A DNA stretch of 64,000 nucleotides, taken from contig CM051460.1 in the NCBI GenBank assembly GCA_028095005.1, positions 63,651,676 to 63,715,675 of the forward strand, read 5' to 3'. The stretch is from Rhynchospora pubera. Taxonomy: Eukaryota; Streptophyta; Magnoliopsida; Poales; Cyperaceae. The notes under the pieces were generated by a model. It was not told where the DNA came from, did not search any database, and saw only the letters and a program-made list of their open reading frames with translations. Numbering within the stretch: the stretch's first letter is position 1; each line of letters begins with the position of its first letter. The position numbers were made by a program, and so were the translations under genes. Below, in pieces: positions 13,286 to 24,634 of the stretch.

Positions 13286-16200
13286 TGTATAAAAACCTCA
13301 ATACATCGTGATGTGCTATGACAACGGTACTTTTTTGAGTCGTGCAAAATTATGGTTTGGTCCCTGATGTATGAAATCAACACAATCTTTTTTTATATAT
13401 ATATTTTTAATAAGTTAACTATCTGATCTCTCGTGTTCCAAAGCTTATTGCCAATACTGATTCTTTCACTTGGTATCAAAGATAAATGTTTTATCTTATA
13501 TTTAACCCAGAATGATGCTCGTTACATTTCCCAACTCTAGTTAGGCACTGAAACCAAAAAAAAAATCATTGTTTTTAACACCGGACTGGCTACCGGAAAT
13601 ATCGTATATTGCAAAGGCGAAATCAGAATTGAAGGATAGAATAAGCCGAATTGTTGAGATCGACTTCAATTAGACATTTAACACTAAAACAAAAAAAAAT
13701 TGCGGCGTGAGGCAAGCCTATGCGTGCCCCTGCCTATATCCGCCCTGGGATACCGGATCCTGGTCTGGCATGAAAAGGCTAAATATCGCTCTCTGTTTGT
13801 ACCTGAAAATAGCAGTTAAATATCGGTAATACCGGAATGTCGGTCATTCCGCCAAATTTCTCCACCATTATATACTTTGGAAAACAATGAGATGGCTGCG
13901 CGCTTCCCAAGGGCCACGGCAATTACTCTCCATTTCCCCAGCAAGTGACCGTTGCCAAAGGAGTTTTTTAAATAGAACCTTCACGTCTTATAAATTGTAT
14001 AATCTATTCACATTGACTTTTCCGTAAACTGACCCTTTTTATTTTATAAATTGCAGAGTGCGAATTTTTCCTTAATTATTCACTGTGATTTACAAAATAT
14101 ATAATTGAATATGCAAAAAAATTTATTTTTAATTATGAGGATGTTAAGTGTAACGGCTTATTTATTAACAAAATATTTGTTAATGTCATCTGGTTTTTAG
14201 AACCGATACAACCGGTTAAACCAGTAAAACCCCATACCCCTTGTTTCACCGGTTTGATAAAAATAGACGGAACATATAAAAAGCCGTGTATTTTGACGTT
14301 GTTCTGTGACCTTAGTTGAAATTTTAAAATAAATTGAAAGGAGATTTGTGAAGGTGCTGATTGGGTGTGCATTCCAGAAGACACAGGCAAATGTTTATGG
14401 ATAAAAAAGGGCAACCTTTAATTTTTTTTTTTTTTTTTTTTTGAAAAGATGAACAATATGTACTCATCATGATTAGCCTCCATGAAAGCACTAGAATTAG
14501 AATCAGATTCTCCTTCCGCCATCCCTTTGGTGGCAACTTCTCTAATGTGCCAAAATCCACCTTTTCTCTCTCTCAACGCATGACAGAACATGAAATCCAA
14601 ACTTTATAAAGAGTATTGAAAATGATTTAGGCTATAAATTGCACACGGGTGTTATATATTAGCCCTACTAAAAATTTAGAAAAGAAAATAATAAATGTTT
14701 CGAAATTGGGCTTATAGAATTTGAGGCCCAAAAGTAAGTTAGGTTTGTACGATACGAGACACGGGAGATTAATAAAAATTAAATAGAAGACTAGTGATAC
14801 CAAGTAGCCCAAGTCAACTATATAAAGGTACAAATGTGAAATGTCTGGTGTTCCTTTTTGAAATATTTTGAGGTTGACGTGATTATCAATCGAATTGAAA
14901 AAGGAACAAATTATAGGGGTTTTGATTGTGGCGTTTGCTTTTTTTAGGCCAGATTAAGCACTTTAATTTCTCCGATGGAAAGAAAGAACCAATCATCATA
15001 TCTTATGGTTTTTGTCTTGGTGCATGACTAATCTAATGATGATGAGATGAAAACACTTGAAATTCATGATTAAAAAGATGGTATTACACGAAAGGTAGGC
15101 TATGTCCTTATCCGCTTAATATATCACCCCACTAACCCTTGACCTCTGTTCTTTTCCAACCTTTTTCTATTCTTTTATTTTTCTCATAAATAGTTTAATT
15201 AACTTCTTAATTTGTCGCGAGTTGATTACTAAAGAAGCTCGAGTAAAGAATGCACGAACAGCTGCCTTATTGGAGTTCAAAATCAAGGAAAATAGGTATG
15301 AATGCATGAAACAGTATCACAGTAAGCTCCCTTATGGACCTTCATGTTGTGACGAATTATAAAACGAGTTGCCTTTATGGTATATATTTCACCAAAACGA
15401 GTTGTCTTGTACCTTAATCACCAAGTCCAATTTGGTTTGAGACTAAGATGAAAATAATTGTGTAATTCTCTACAGCAAAAATTCAATACTGTCTGCATGA
15501 ATGCGACTGTAGATAAATAAACCACCAATAAGTGTTTGGCAAAACTTGGATTTTGGAAAGTTTAGTTTAACGAGGCTTTCAAAAAATTGACTGCTATGCT
15601 TGAAAACGAATTTTCCTGGCCGTTTTGGTGCTTATTTATTTAATTTGTCTATAACGAAGTGTGTATCTTTATTGTGAATTTTTTTAAAAAAAAAACTATG
15701 AAATTATTATAATTTAAAATTAGAGGTGATTATAATTTAATTCGGTAAAACTTTGTGACACTTATCAATAGCTGTTTTAACTGAAAAAGAAATGTGCATT
15801 TAATAATAGACGAGAATTTATCAGATAGACAAGTGTGTTTTCTGTTTTCTATTTTCTATAGTATATGAATAATTACATTGGCGGTGGCAAAGTCACTCTT
15901 AGAGTCTTAGTAGAGAGTTGCTTTCAAAATTAGGCCCCCAACCGTTCAACATTAGTATAAGTACTAGAAGACTACATGAACATGAGAAGCAATTACCCGG
16001 TTCCGGTCGGTGAGATGAAAGATTATGTAGTGTAACCGTGCAAGTGTAGGCAAACTGAGACGAGTTTGTGATTTGTCGGAGAACGGAGACCCAATGTTTT
16101 AATGGCCCAAGAGACGACACATAGTATTTTAATGGGCTGTGTTTTAGCCCATCACAGTTGGTCCCTGGTTGGACTTGGATCGTTAATTGAGGCCGTCCCT

Positions 16201-16485
16201 TCAGTTATGCGTTAAAGGTCTGTACTGTACTCTGTACTATTAAAACGTTGCGCAAAAGAAATTAATATTTTCACCGTAGTACCATAAATTTACGAAGATA
16301 CAATGAAAGTGTACGAAGATACATTAGGTTCCAATATAAATGTAATTAGTTATGTACAGAAATTGTCTTCTAATAATTAATAACCTTCATTCCTATAAAT
16401 TACAATCTTCCCTATAAAAATCTCATAAATACAATTACAGAAATGGTAGTCGGAGATTCTCAAATTTCTTTACAAGTGCCTGTGC

Positions 16486-19400
16486 CTATCTATCAGTTGA
16501 AAGAAATGCTAACACAGTTTCTTCCAATATCTGATCAGTCAGCATCCTCTCAATTTGCTTCCCTATAACATTAATATCATCACCCAAATTAAAGTCAAGC
16601 AATTGATCTTCTACTTCTCCTGACCTAATTTTCTCCCTTTCTCTCGATAGAACCAACCACACCCTCTCCACCATCCCCTCGGGTCCCCATGCAGACCCCA
16701 CGGCCGGCCTATTACACCTGACCCTGACCCAGGGATGCGAGTCTAGATATGGTGCCAGCACAATTGCAAGTACCGAGTTCACCAAATCAAATAGCAGTCT
16801 CCTTTCATACTTTGACCAGGTTGACATATGACCATACCTCCTCTCTAATCGGTCAAACAGTCGTGGGTCAACTGGATAATTGTGAGAGTGGTATCCCTTT
16901 TGAAGCGTGCCAGAGCAGACCCCATGGATCCCAGATTGGATAAGCATATCCAATAGGTACGAGAATTCCCTCTCCTCTTGATCTCTCAGTTGATTTAGTG
17001 TCGAGATATTATTGTTGCATGTTGTAAGTTGACTATCATCATCGCTCCATGTACATATTTCTAGATCTTCCTTAATTTTCATATCATTTTCTGAGTTTCA
17101 AGTTAAAAAGTAAATATATATTAGCTAAGGCCATGCATCAAAATAGCATGTTTAGTATATATCAATCAATAATACAAAGTTGACTTGCCATGATGATCAG
17201 AATCTGGCTTGAAAATAGATGAACTGGAGCTCTCTGTTTCTATCAGAGTCGGTTCAAGGACAGAAATAGGGCTGGGTATCTCAGCTTCATTTGAATTTGT
17301 ACTTCTGTTGAGGTTCACTATAGAGAAGCATTCTTCTTCTTCAATAGAGGCTCTCATCTGTCATGTAATGTCCAAATATAGCATTAAGATAAATAGAAAA
17401 CTATTGGAGGTAATCACTAGTTCATTTAACTATAATAAACAAAAACCAAATATATCATGTAGTATGAAATGATTTTTCAGAGAAGCAGCAAACTACCTTC
17501 ACATGTCCATGTTTCTTTGCTTCTTTTGCAAAAAAATGACTAATGGTGGGCCCAGCATTCTGTCTCTCATCAATTGTAAATACCATTTTCTCTTCTATTT
17601 CAAAACAATCTCCACTTCTGCCCATCTGATCATGTTTTTCCATATAAATCTCCTTTTCACAAAACCTACCCGCATAATTTCCCTTTAATGTGATGTTCTC
17701 TTTCAACTTTTGCTTTCTAGCTCTTAGTTTCACTACATCTTCCCGCTCAAGAAGACTACTTTTTCTAGTAATTTGAGATATATCCTGTGGTAAATTTGCA
17801 CATGATCCCCCTGCCTTTTCATAATAACCTTCTCTAGCAAATTTACTCTTCAAAAGTTTTCTATAGTAATTATGGGAGTCGAAATTTTTCCCATCTCTCT
17901 CCATATCAGGTGTTGCGAGCATCTCAGCAAGGGATTTAGTCCCTTCATTGCTCAAGTTCAAGTCAGATCTTCTCAATCTCTCAAGTTTCAAAATATTTCT
18001 CTTACAACATTCACTCTCCTTGTGTCTAATAGTCTCAAATCTCCAGATTTTGTTCCTCCTATTTTCTAAATTATCCCAAAATTGCTGGTGCAAAGTTCTT
18101 TCAGACTTTGGGTCTTGATCAATATTTCCCATTTTAGGGTCTAATATGACAATATGGTCATGTTGGCTATTCCTTGGACCCAAATTTTTCATTTTTAGGT
18201 TTCTGGTTGAAGTATGCTCATTGACATATCCCGGTTTTGATCTTGAAACCATGCCTTTGTGCAAATGTGGTGGGTAGCACTTCAGGTCAAGGAGGTGTTT
18301 AGCAAACAAGGGATTAGATTTCTCAATGTTCTTCACAAAATTATCCCTATGCTTCTTAGTATCATCTTGAAATGCTTTGTTCTTAATGAAATCCTTTCTA
18401 TTCTGCCCCTTATCCTGTTGTTGCCGGCTCCTATCCTCAATTACCTCAAAAACATCTTTGAATTCTACATTTCTACTTTTCATAAGACCTGAAAGGGATG
18501 GCTTGTGAAATGACCCTCCAGATTTTTTGTCAGCTTTCTCGAGTCCATTCTCAAGGGGAAGGTCCTTTAGACCCATTAATTTAGCAATTATACTTGGAGA
18601 TGGCTTTGCACTTGCTAATTTAGGCATGGTTTGGTCAGTATTTGGCCTTCTTTTATGATTATCCATGAAGTAGGGGGCAAACTGAAAAGTTGATAATATC
18701 AGTTACTAAAATGAGACACTTACTTTGCTACTTAACACAAATAATTATCTTTATGTCCGCAACCAATGGCACCAGTTGATATGGTGATATTTGTACACAC
18801 ACCTGTGCCAAGCACAGCCATGAACAAAATATATATGGTTTTAATAGGTCAGGTATCTATCAACTTCCAGTTAAAACTAGACACATGCTGGCACATGCAA
18901 ACACTTGGACTGGCATTTATTATACATAGTTTGTTATGCGCTCCAAGTCTACGCTCCTTGCCATTTTTTTTTTCTGAATCTACCAATATTTTTTATTATT
19001 ATTATGCAAGATACAGCTAATTTCTTAAAGCAAAACAAAAGGAGCTTACTTGGTTTTCTTCTAAACTTGAGCGAGTGCTATTTGGGATCTGTGAAGAAAT
19101 TTGGGTATTGGGATTTTGTTTATGAGCAGAAGCAAACGCGTGACCTGAAAAGGGATCAACAGGCTTTCCATTTAAAGGCAACATTACAATAATAAAAAAT
19201 GATTTAGAAAAGGGTAATTTCAGCGGTATAATCAATTGCAATAGAATTAGCTCAATGAAATTGACAAATGCAATGTCAGAGCAAAATTAAAGAAATAAAG
19301 AAAAAAAATTCAGAAATTAGCAAGTAAATAAAGCAGAAAAGGAGAGATTGCAGTGGAATCCAGCATATATAATATAAGGCTTGAAAAGGAGAGAAGATTA

Positions 19401-19496
19401 AGAGAAAAGAAAAGTACCAGCTTTGTGAAGTGCGGCATCTTTGCGGAGACGACCACTTCGTTGTGAACTGCAATGTCGCAACAAGTCATCTCCCAT
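16486..19496 (-). CDS. TRM / LONGIFOLIA-like protein with DUF4378
   Basis: Five exons on the - strand: 19496-19418, 19144-19050, 18681-17497, 17357-17189, 17090-16486. They total 2133 nt and encode 710 aa. The start MGDDLLRHCSSQ, the motif SIIAKLMGL (about 88-96), the motif PSPISVLEP before the last intron, and the C-terminal DUF4378 (about 545-700, with LFDRLERRYGHMSTWSKYERRLLFD) identify the TON1-recruiting-motif/LONGIFOLIA group. Known members recruit TON1/PP2A complexes to cortical microtubules and shape cell elongation; the role here is inferred. The fourth intron (17188-17091) starts with GC rather than GT (TG|GCAAGT) and ends CAG; this keeps the frame open (..DSDHH E NDMK..). The other introns are GT-AG. 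The protein is basic and Lys/Arg-rich in its middle, as in the family. Confidence 0.88.
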
Positions 19497-21457
19497 TCTA
19501 ATTCTAGCCCACTTCTCTTGACTTTATGCGCAAACGTAAAACCCTAACAAAACAGAGAGATTGATTGGAGCTTCGAGATGAGGAAAATGAGACGACGGAT
19601 GGGAGTTAACCAAACCAAACCAAGTACGAAGAAGAGAGAGAGAAACAAAACATGAGCATTCAATGGAGGCGTTGCGTACATTAAATTATTACACAGTTTA
19701 CTAGTGACTAATAGTTATTATCCAATTAAATAACAATAAATATAGTGGATCAAAAAAATAGACTATTCATTACTATTTATTTGTATAGTATTTATACTTT
19801 TCAAATTTAGTAACAACAAACTGTCTTATTTTTTAAAGTCTTTTTCTTTTGACGTGAGTCGTTTTCAAACACCTTATTTGTATTGCTTCAACAGTAATTA
19901 ATGCTCTTATTTTTAACATCCCTACTACTAAAAGGGTAGATAGTAGATACAATTTTGTCGTGTCTAAAAAGATCCATTAAGATAAATTGTCTATGAATAG
20001 TATTAATTAGATTCATTAATTAATATCCTTCTCTCGTTTTCTATTCTATAATTATAAATAAATAAAAGTCCTCCTCGCATATCTAAGCCACAATTTTTCA
20101 AATCAAATGGTGTTTGAGTCTGTTGTGTTGATCAAGATGATGTAATTAAAAACAATAAAAGTCAGGTGAGCCTGTCCTAAAATTAAAAATTGTATACTTG
20201 TTGGTGTTGAAGTACCAATCCATGATTCCATGATTGGTGAACGTGCACTAGTGGCACAGTAAGGATGTAAATGCAAAACATGGTCCAAACCTCATAAATG
20301 TTGAATTTTGTTGGTTAAAAACTGGAAACATTAAATTTGCAACCAAGGAGAGAGGCATTGAAGTTTTCTAGTTGCTGGGGCATTACAGAGTTCGCTCAGA
20401 ATGTTCAAAGGTAATTTCAAAAACTTATGACTAATACTTCCTTACTTTTTACTATGGTAAGACCGGATTTTTAATTAAGGTTCAAGTTAGTAATACCTTT
20501 TAGTTTTACTAAAAGTAAAAATTGGGTTGGGGCATTGGGGACGGGAAGTGAGCGGAGTGTAGCTGTCTGAACTTGGAAAATAAAATAAATAATTGTACCT
20601 CTTCTGTTTTGTCTTTTTCTTTTTCCACCCCTTTTTATGGACTGGCATGTTATTAATCAGTTAAGGACTGACTCATCAGCGAAAAGGCCTATGTACACGT
20701 CACAAATGTCTCTTCCTGCTGCTGATATTTTTTTTCAAAATAATGTTTTATCTTAATTTATCATTTAAGCAATAAACATATCAATTTGTACTTTCATGTA
20801 CTAAAACACAAGCAACGGACCTTAGCTAAAATCTGGATAAGTTTGAGTTAAATTTGTGAGTCATTGCTGATTTTCTTTTCTTTTTTTAATAACCACGTTC
20901 TCTGAAATTAATTTATGCCTACTCATTCAAAATGATAAAAATAAAGCATATTAATTTTCTTCAATTCCATGATGATAACTAAACTTAAGATGCAAAAACA
21001 TATTATCACATTACACGTGTAATATAACATAACAGACAAATAAACTTTCAAATTTTGAATTTGTCCTAGGCAAGCTTGTACTTCTATCCGACATTTCCAT
21101 CGAAAATATAGTAGAACTTAATGTAATTGGTAGCATTTGAATACGCCAATGAACGAGAATGAAAATTAATTAGAAGAATCTCAGTGTTATATATTGATTT
21201 AACTAATTAAAGGAATCGGGCTGCTAATGGAACGGAGGAAACATCAAGTGGGGGGAGGTAAGAGAAATTTTCACGTGGGTACAGGAAAAGTTGTAGGGGA
21301 CTAGTTGAGAAAACTGCCAAAACAAGGTCAAGTGTTGGGTTCAAAATCAGGGACCATGTTTGGCAGAAATCTTGCAAAATTTTGTCTTTTCCCTTTTGGA
21401 AAAATCTCATCCAAGTCCCAATAAGGATTATGCATTTTCTAGTTGTTGCTATTGGTA
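19497..21457. other. Intergenic region upstream of the TRM gene
   Basis: It should contain the promoter and 5' UTR of the TRM-like gene directly above 19496, and is otherwise AT-rich. I see no gene or well-bounded repeat in it. Confidence 0.5.
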
Positions 21458-21818
21458 ATTTTTTTTTTTTTTTGGTATTAAGGCCCGTAGGCATCCATTA
21501 ATTGAAAATGTCTGAGTTACAACGGCAAGGAAGGGGGTACATGAAATTCCTAAAACTAGCCCTGTGAACCCTTGCATAATTAGCCAGCAAATGCGCTATA
21601 CCATTTTGTTCCCTGGGACAAAAAGCACAATCAAATTGCGCGCAGCTCCTAAAACAGATAGCAGCATCCTTTGCCTCAAAATACGACTGCCAAGGTACCA
21701 CATCAACCTGTTGATCCCCATTAAGCACCTTCATCAGTAGTTCACAATATGTAAAGAAAGTACATGAGGTATTGTCCAATTGCAGCACATCCAAAGAAGA
21801 CACGGCACAGCACGACAC
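21458..21818 (-). pseudogene. 3' end of a LINE: RNase H remnant plus poly(A)
   Basis: The - strand frame below 21818 encodes a partial RNase H-like domain typical of the end of plant LINE ORF2 (VDVVPWQSYFEAKDAA, then FCPREQNGIAHLLANYARV). It is followed by a short tail and, at 21459-21475, a T-run that reads as poly(A) on the - strand. Reverse transcriptase and endonuclease are absent, so this is a 5'-truncated, dead insertion. Confidence 0.75.
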
Positions 21819-21945
21819 GACACGAGGCGTGGCGTGTCCTTAGGCGTGTCGTGACCATCTCTTAGGATTTAGACACGACACGACACGACACGAGAGATGA
21901 TCTAGACACGACGTGTTTGACACGACACGACACGTATTTAGAACA
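21797..21945. repeat. ACGACAC-rich short-repeat block
   Basis: Many units of CACGACACGACACG mixed with GGCGTGTC and GTGTCGTG. The same vocabulary appears in the larger repeats at 33490-33740 and 35643-35990. It abuts the LINE remnant. Nature unknown. Confidence 0.6.
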
Positions 21946-22179
21946 CTACCCCCCACCTCCACCCAATCTCTTCCTCTCTCCTCTCTTTCTCTCTCTCTAT
22001 CAAGCAAATTCGAGAATCAAAATTAAAATTGAAGGCATAGACTACTTACTGTAGGCAAACACATGCATGGATGGGTGAGGCCATGGGCAGACTAGGCAAG
22101 TGTCTCGACAAGCACAAGCATGCACGGGATTCTGAATGAGCAGGTTTCAGGCGCCTAGAGACAGTGCCATGGACAACCT

Positions 22180-22325
22180 TAGGTGAGGCCTTGAGGGAGA
22201 GCCGGAGTCTGAGATACTAAGAGAGGTTAGGTGAGGCTGAGATACTAAGAGAGGTCAGGTGAGGCCGTGAGGGAGAGCCGGAGTCTAAGATACTAAGAGA
22301 GGTCAGGTGAGGCCGTGAGGGAGGA
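22180..22325. repeat. Small GA-rich tandem repeat
   Basis: Two to three imperfect copies of a unit containing GTGAGGCCGTGAGGGAG, AGCCGGAGTCTGAGATAC and TAAGAGAGGTCAG, of about 57-60 bp each, with one shortened copy. Confidence 0.7.
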
Positions 22326-23175
22326 GAGAATCGAGAGGTGAGATAGATTGAGAGGAAAGAAAAGAAATTTGATCGGCGCAAGGAGGCGAAAAACTCTAGA
22401 ATGGGTTTTTATTTTTTTTTTTCCATCTATACTTCGACTACTACTCTCCTCGTCTACTATACTTCAAATTTTATTCCCATAAAATTTTGGACAGATCGTG
22501 CCTGAAACGTGCACAGAACACACCATTTTGTTTGATGTTTCGCTCATTCTAACGACACCTGAGTGAATTCTATCCTTCGTTCCGTTTTCTGCGACGAAAC
22601 ATAAAAGTGTTCCGCCACTCATTCCGTAAGGACGGAACGTCGACGATAAACGACTAACGTTCGTACCGTCGACATGCCTATAGTTGACGGAATCAGTTAA
22701 TGGTACGAGCTCGATAAAAATTAATCCCAAATAATTTATCGTTTCATTTCATTTATGATATATAACAACGACAACAAACGAAGGTCATGATGAGTTTTTG
22801 TAAAGAAAAGTAGATGTTATGTCAAATAGCTTCTTCAAATTGATTGAAAATCATAACGAGTAGCCTTAGGTTTTAATAGCCTCTCAATTGCTTTGTAAGA
22901 TGAATAAATCATCTGCTCCCATTAATCAATTATTCACTTCCATTTTTGTGAGAGCAAAAAATTCTGTAGTCTTCTAGGATTATGTTAGCTAGATAGCTTT
23001 ACTTGAGGGGGGATTTGTATTATAATTTCCTCCAAAATCATGCCAATTCGCAAACAAATAGATGAATGGAGCATCCTGTGTACAAATACAAAATGCCATA
23101 CTGACAGGCCGGAGCACATGCAGAAATTTGTAACCGTAATTAAAATTGTATGAGGCTTTCTTGGAATGAATTAAT

Positions 23176-23496
23176 ACTCATTGGTCTAGTGGCAAAAAGC
23201 AATACACTTTGACTCTTTGAGTGGAAGGTCGCAGGTTCGAAATCCGACCGGAGGATCTTTCATTATGGCCCCGTTTGGATCGTGTGGGAATAAGAGAAAT
23301 AGCTTCTTCCTAGACGTAAATTTCATATAAACAATCCGAACTCTTCACAAAGTTACAAATTTTCCAATACTTTCTGCCTAGAAATAAGTTATTCCTCTTA
23401 TTTCTAAGCAATCCAAACGAAACCATAGACATTTAATTTAAAAATAAATTGGATAGCTTAGAACTCCGATTTATCTTAAAAAAAAAAACTCATTGG
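23176..23496 (+). mobile_element. tRNA-derived SINE, split by a MITE
   Basis: Direct repeats ACTCATTGG at 23176-23184 and 23488-23496 bracket a sequence with a polymerase III A-box-like TGGTCTAGTGGC, a B box GGTTCGAAATCC about 45 bp later (23232-23244), and a terminal A-tract (23477-23488). This is the SINE layout. A MITE at 23266-23424 interrupts it; without the MITE the SINE is about 145 bp. It is not a functional tRNA: the acceptor stem does not pair. Confidence 0.7.
23266..23424. repeat. MITE of the GGCTCCGTTTGG family inside the SINE
   Basis: Ends TGGCCCCGTTTGGAT and ATCCAAACGAAACCA are inverted. The interior AAACAATCCGAACTCTTCAC is family-typical. It lies wholly within the SINE, so it inserted later. 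Confidence 0.8.
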
Positions 23497-23622
23497 AGGT
23501 AAAATTGCTAATCCATCATAAATCTCTTTATCTATCGAATGAAAAAAAAAAATCTAAGTTCAAACCATGCATGCATACTACCTAGCTAGGAAGGATTGGA
23601 AGAGAAGCATTTTACTAATAAA

Positions 23623-23803
23623 GGCTGTGTTTGGATGGTGGGAAGTGGGAAGAAGGAATAAGGAATTTTTTCAATAAATTTATTCCTAACCATCCAAACT
23701 CTTCACAAAAGTTACACACTTTCCAATAAATTTACCCCTTCCCAATAAATTTCTTCCATTATTTCTTCTTCCTATCTTATTCTTAACACATCCAAACGGA
23801 GCC
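23623..23803. repeat. MITE of the GGCTCCGTTTGG family
   Basis: Ends GGCTGTGTTTGGATGG and CATCCAAACGGAGCC are inverted and flanked by AAA on both sides. The interior contains CCATCCAAACTCTTCAC and TTACACACTTTCCAATA. Confidence 0.85.
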
Positions 23804-23897
23804 AAAGGTGAAGAAGAAATTTAATATAATAATATGTACTTGCAGAGTAAGGCAGCGCAATGCACAATGTCACATAGCTAGCTAGAAATTCAGATCC

Positions 23898-24067
23898 GCT
23901 GCTGCGCGACACAGCGTGTCGCGCGGTACGCTGGCCGTCTGATTAAGATCCAATGGACAAGGGAGCCCCGTGCATGTAACCTAGATTGATAGGCTCGTAA
24001 AAAGTGAACCGTCCGATCAAGATCAGACGGCTCGTAGTGCGCTACACGCTGTGTCGCGCAACAGCAG
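23898..24067. repeat. Foldback MITE sharing the GGGAGCCCCGTGCATG core
   Basis: Left CTGCTGCGCGACACAGCGTGT pairs with right ACACGCTGTGTCGCGCAACAGCAG. The centre carries GGGAGCCCCGTGCATGTAAC and ACCGTCCGATCAAGATCAGACGG, linking it to the elements at 2997-3345 and 50541-50890. Confidence 0.75.
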
Positions 24068-24634
24068 AGTCGGATTCGTTGCTATTACCAATTAATTTAG
24101 TGTCAAGTCGTCCAAAAGGTGGCGTCTGAGTCTGACAATGAAAGCGCTGGTACGTACTGACAGTTGTTTTGCAGTTAATTCAACGCATTTTTACTTGTCT
24201 TTTGTCTTCTTGTTGTCTGTTTCTCTCTTTGATACATGCAATAAAAACAAAAAAAGTACCAATTTTAGTGGAATACTAGTCAGAAAATAGAGAGAGAGAG
24301 AGATCTAACACTAACAGGAGGGAATTTCAAAATGTTTTGACGAACTTGTTGAATAATTGTTGAAAGCTGTGGTTGCTGATAGAAACAGACCTATACTATA
24401 CATATGTGATTATTTGAATGTGAATGTGATGTGGCCTTGACAAAAAGTATTCAAACAAAAACAAAAGAGATCTGTCTGTCTATTAGGCCTATTTAAGGCC
24501 CATCTGAGAGCCCAAAATTGTTTTTTGTTTTTTTTATTTTTTTCCTTTTTTTCCCTTTGCTGTTCCGAACAAGCAAGCGCAAAAAGGCGAAAGCGGAAGA
24601 AAGTTGGGGCGACTGGCAAGTGGAAGATGATCTG

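Noticed and set aside
23185..23260. Possible tRNA gene
   Set aside because: Pol III boxes are present but the stems do not pair; target duplications and A-tail show a SINE.
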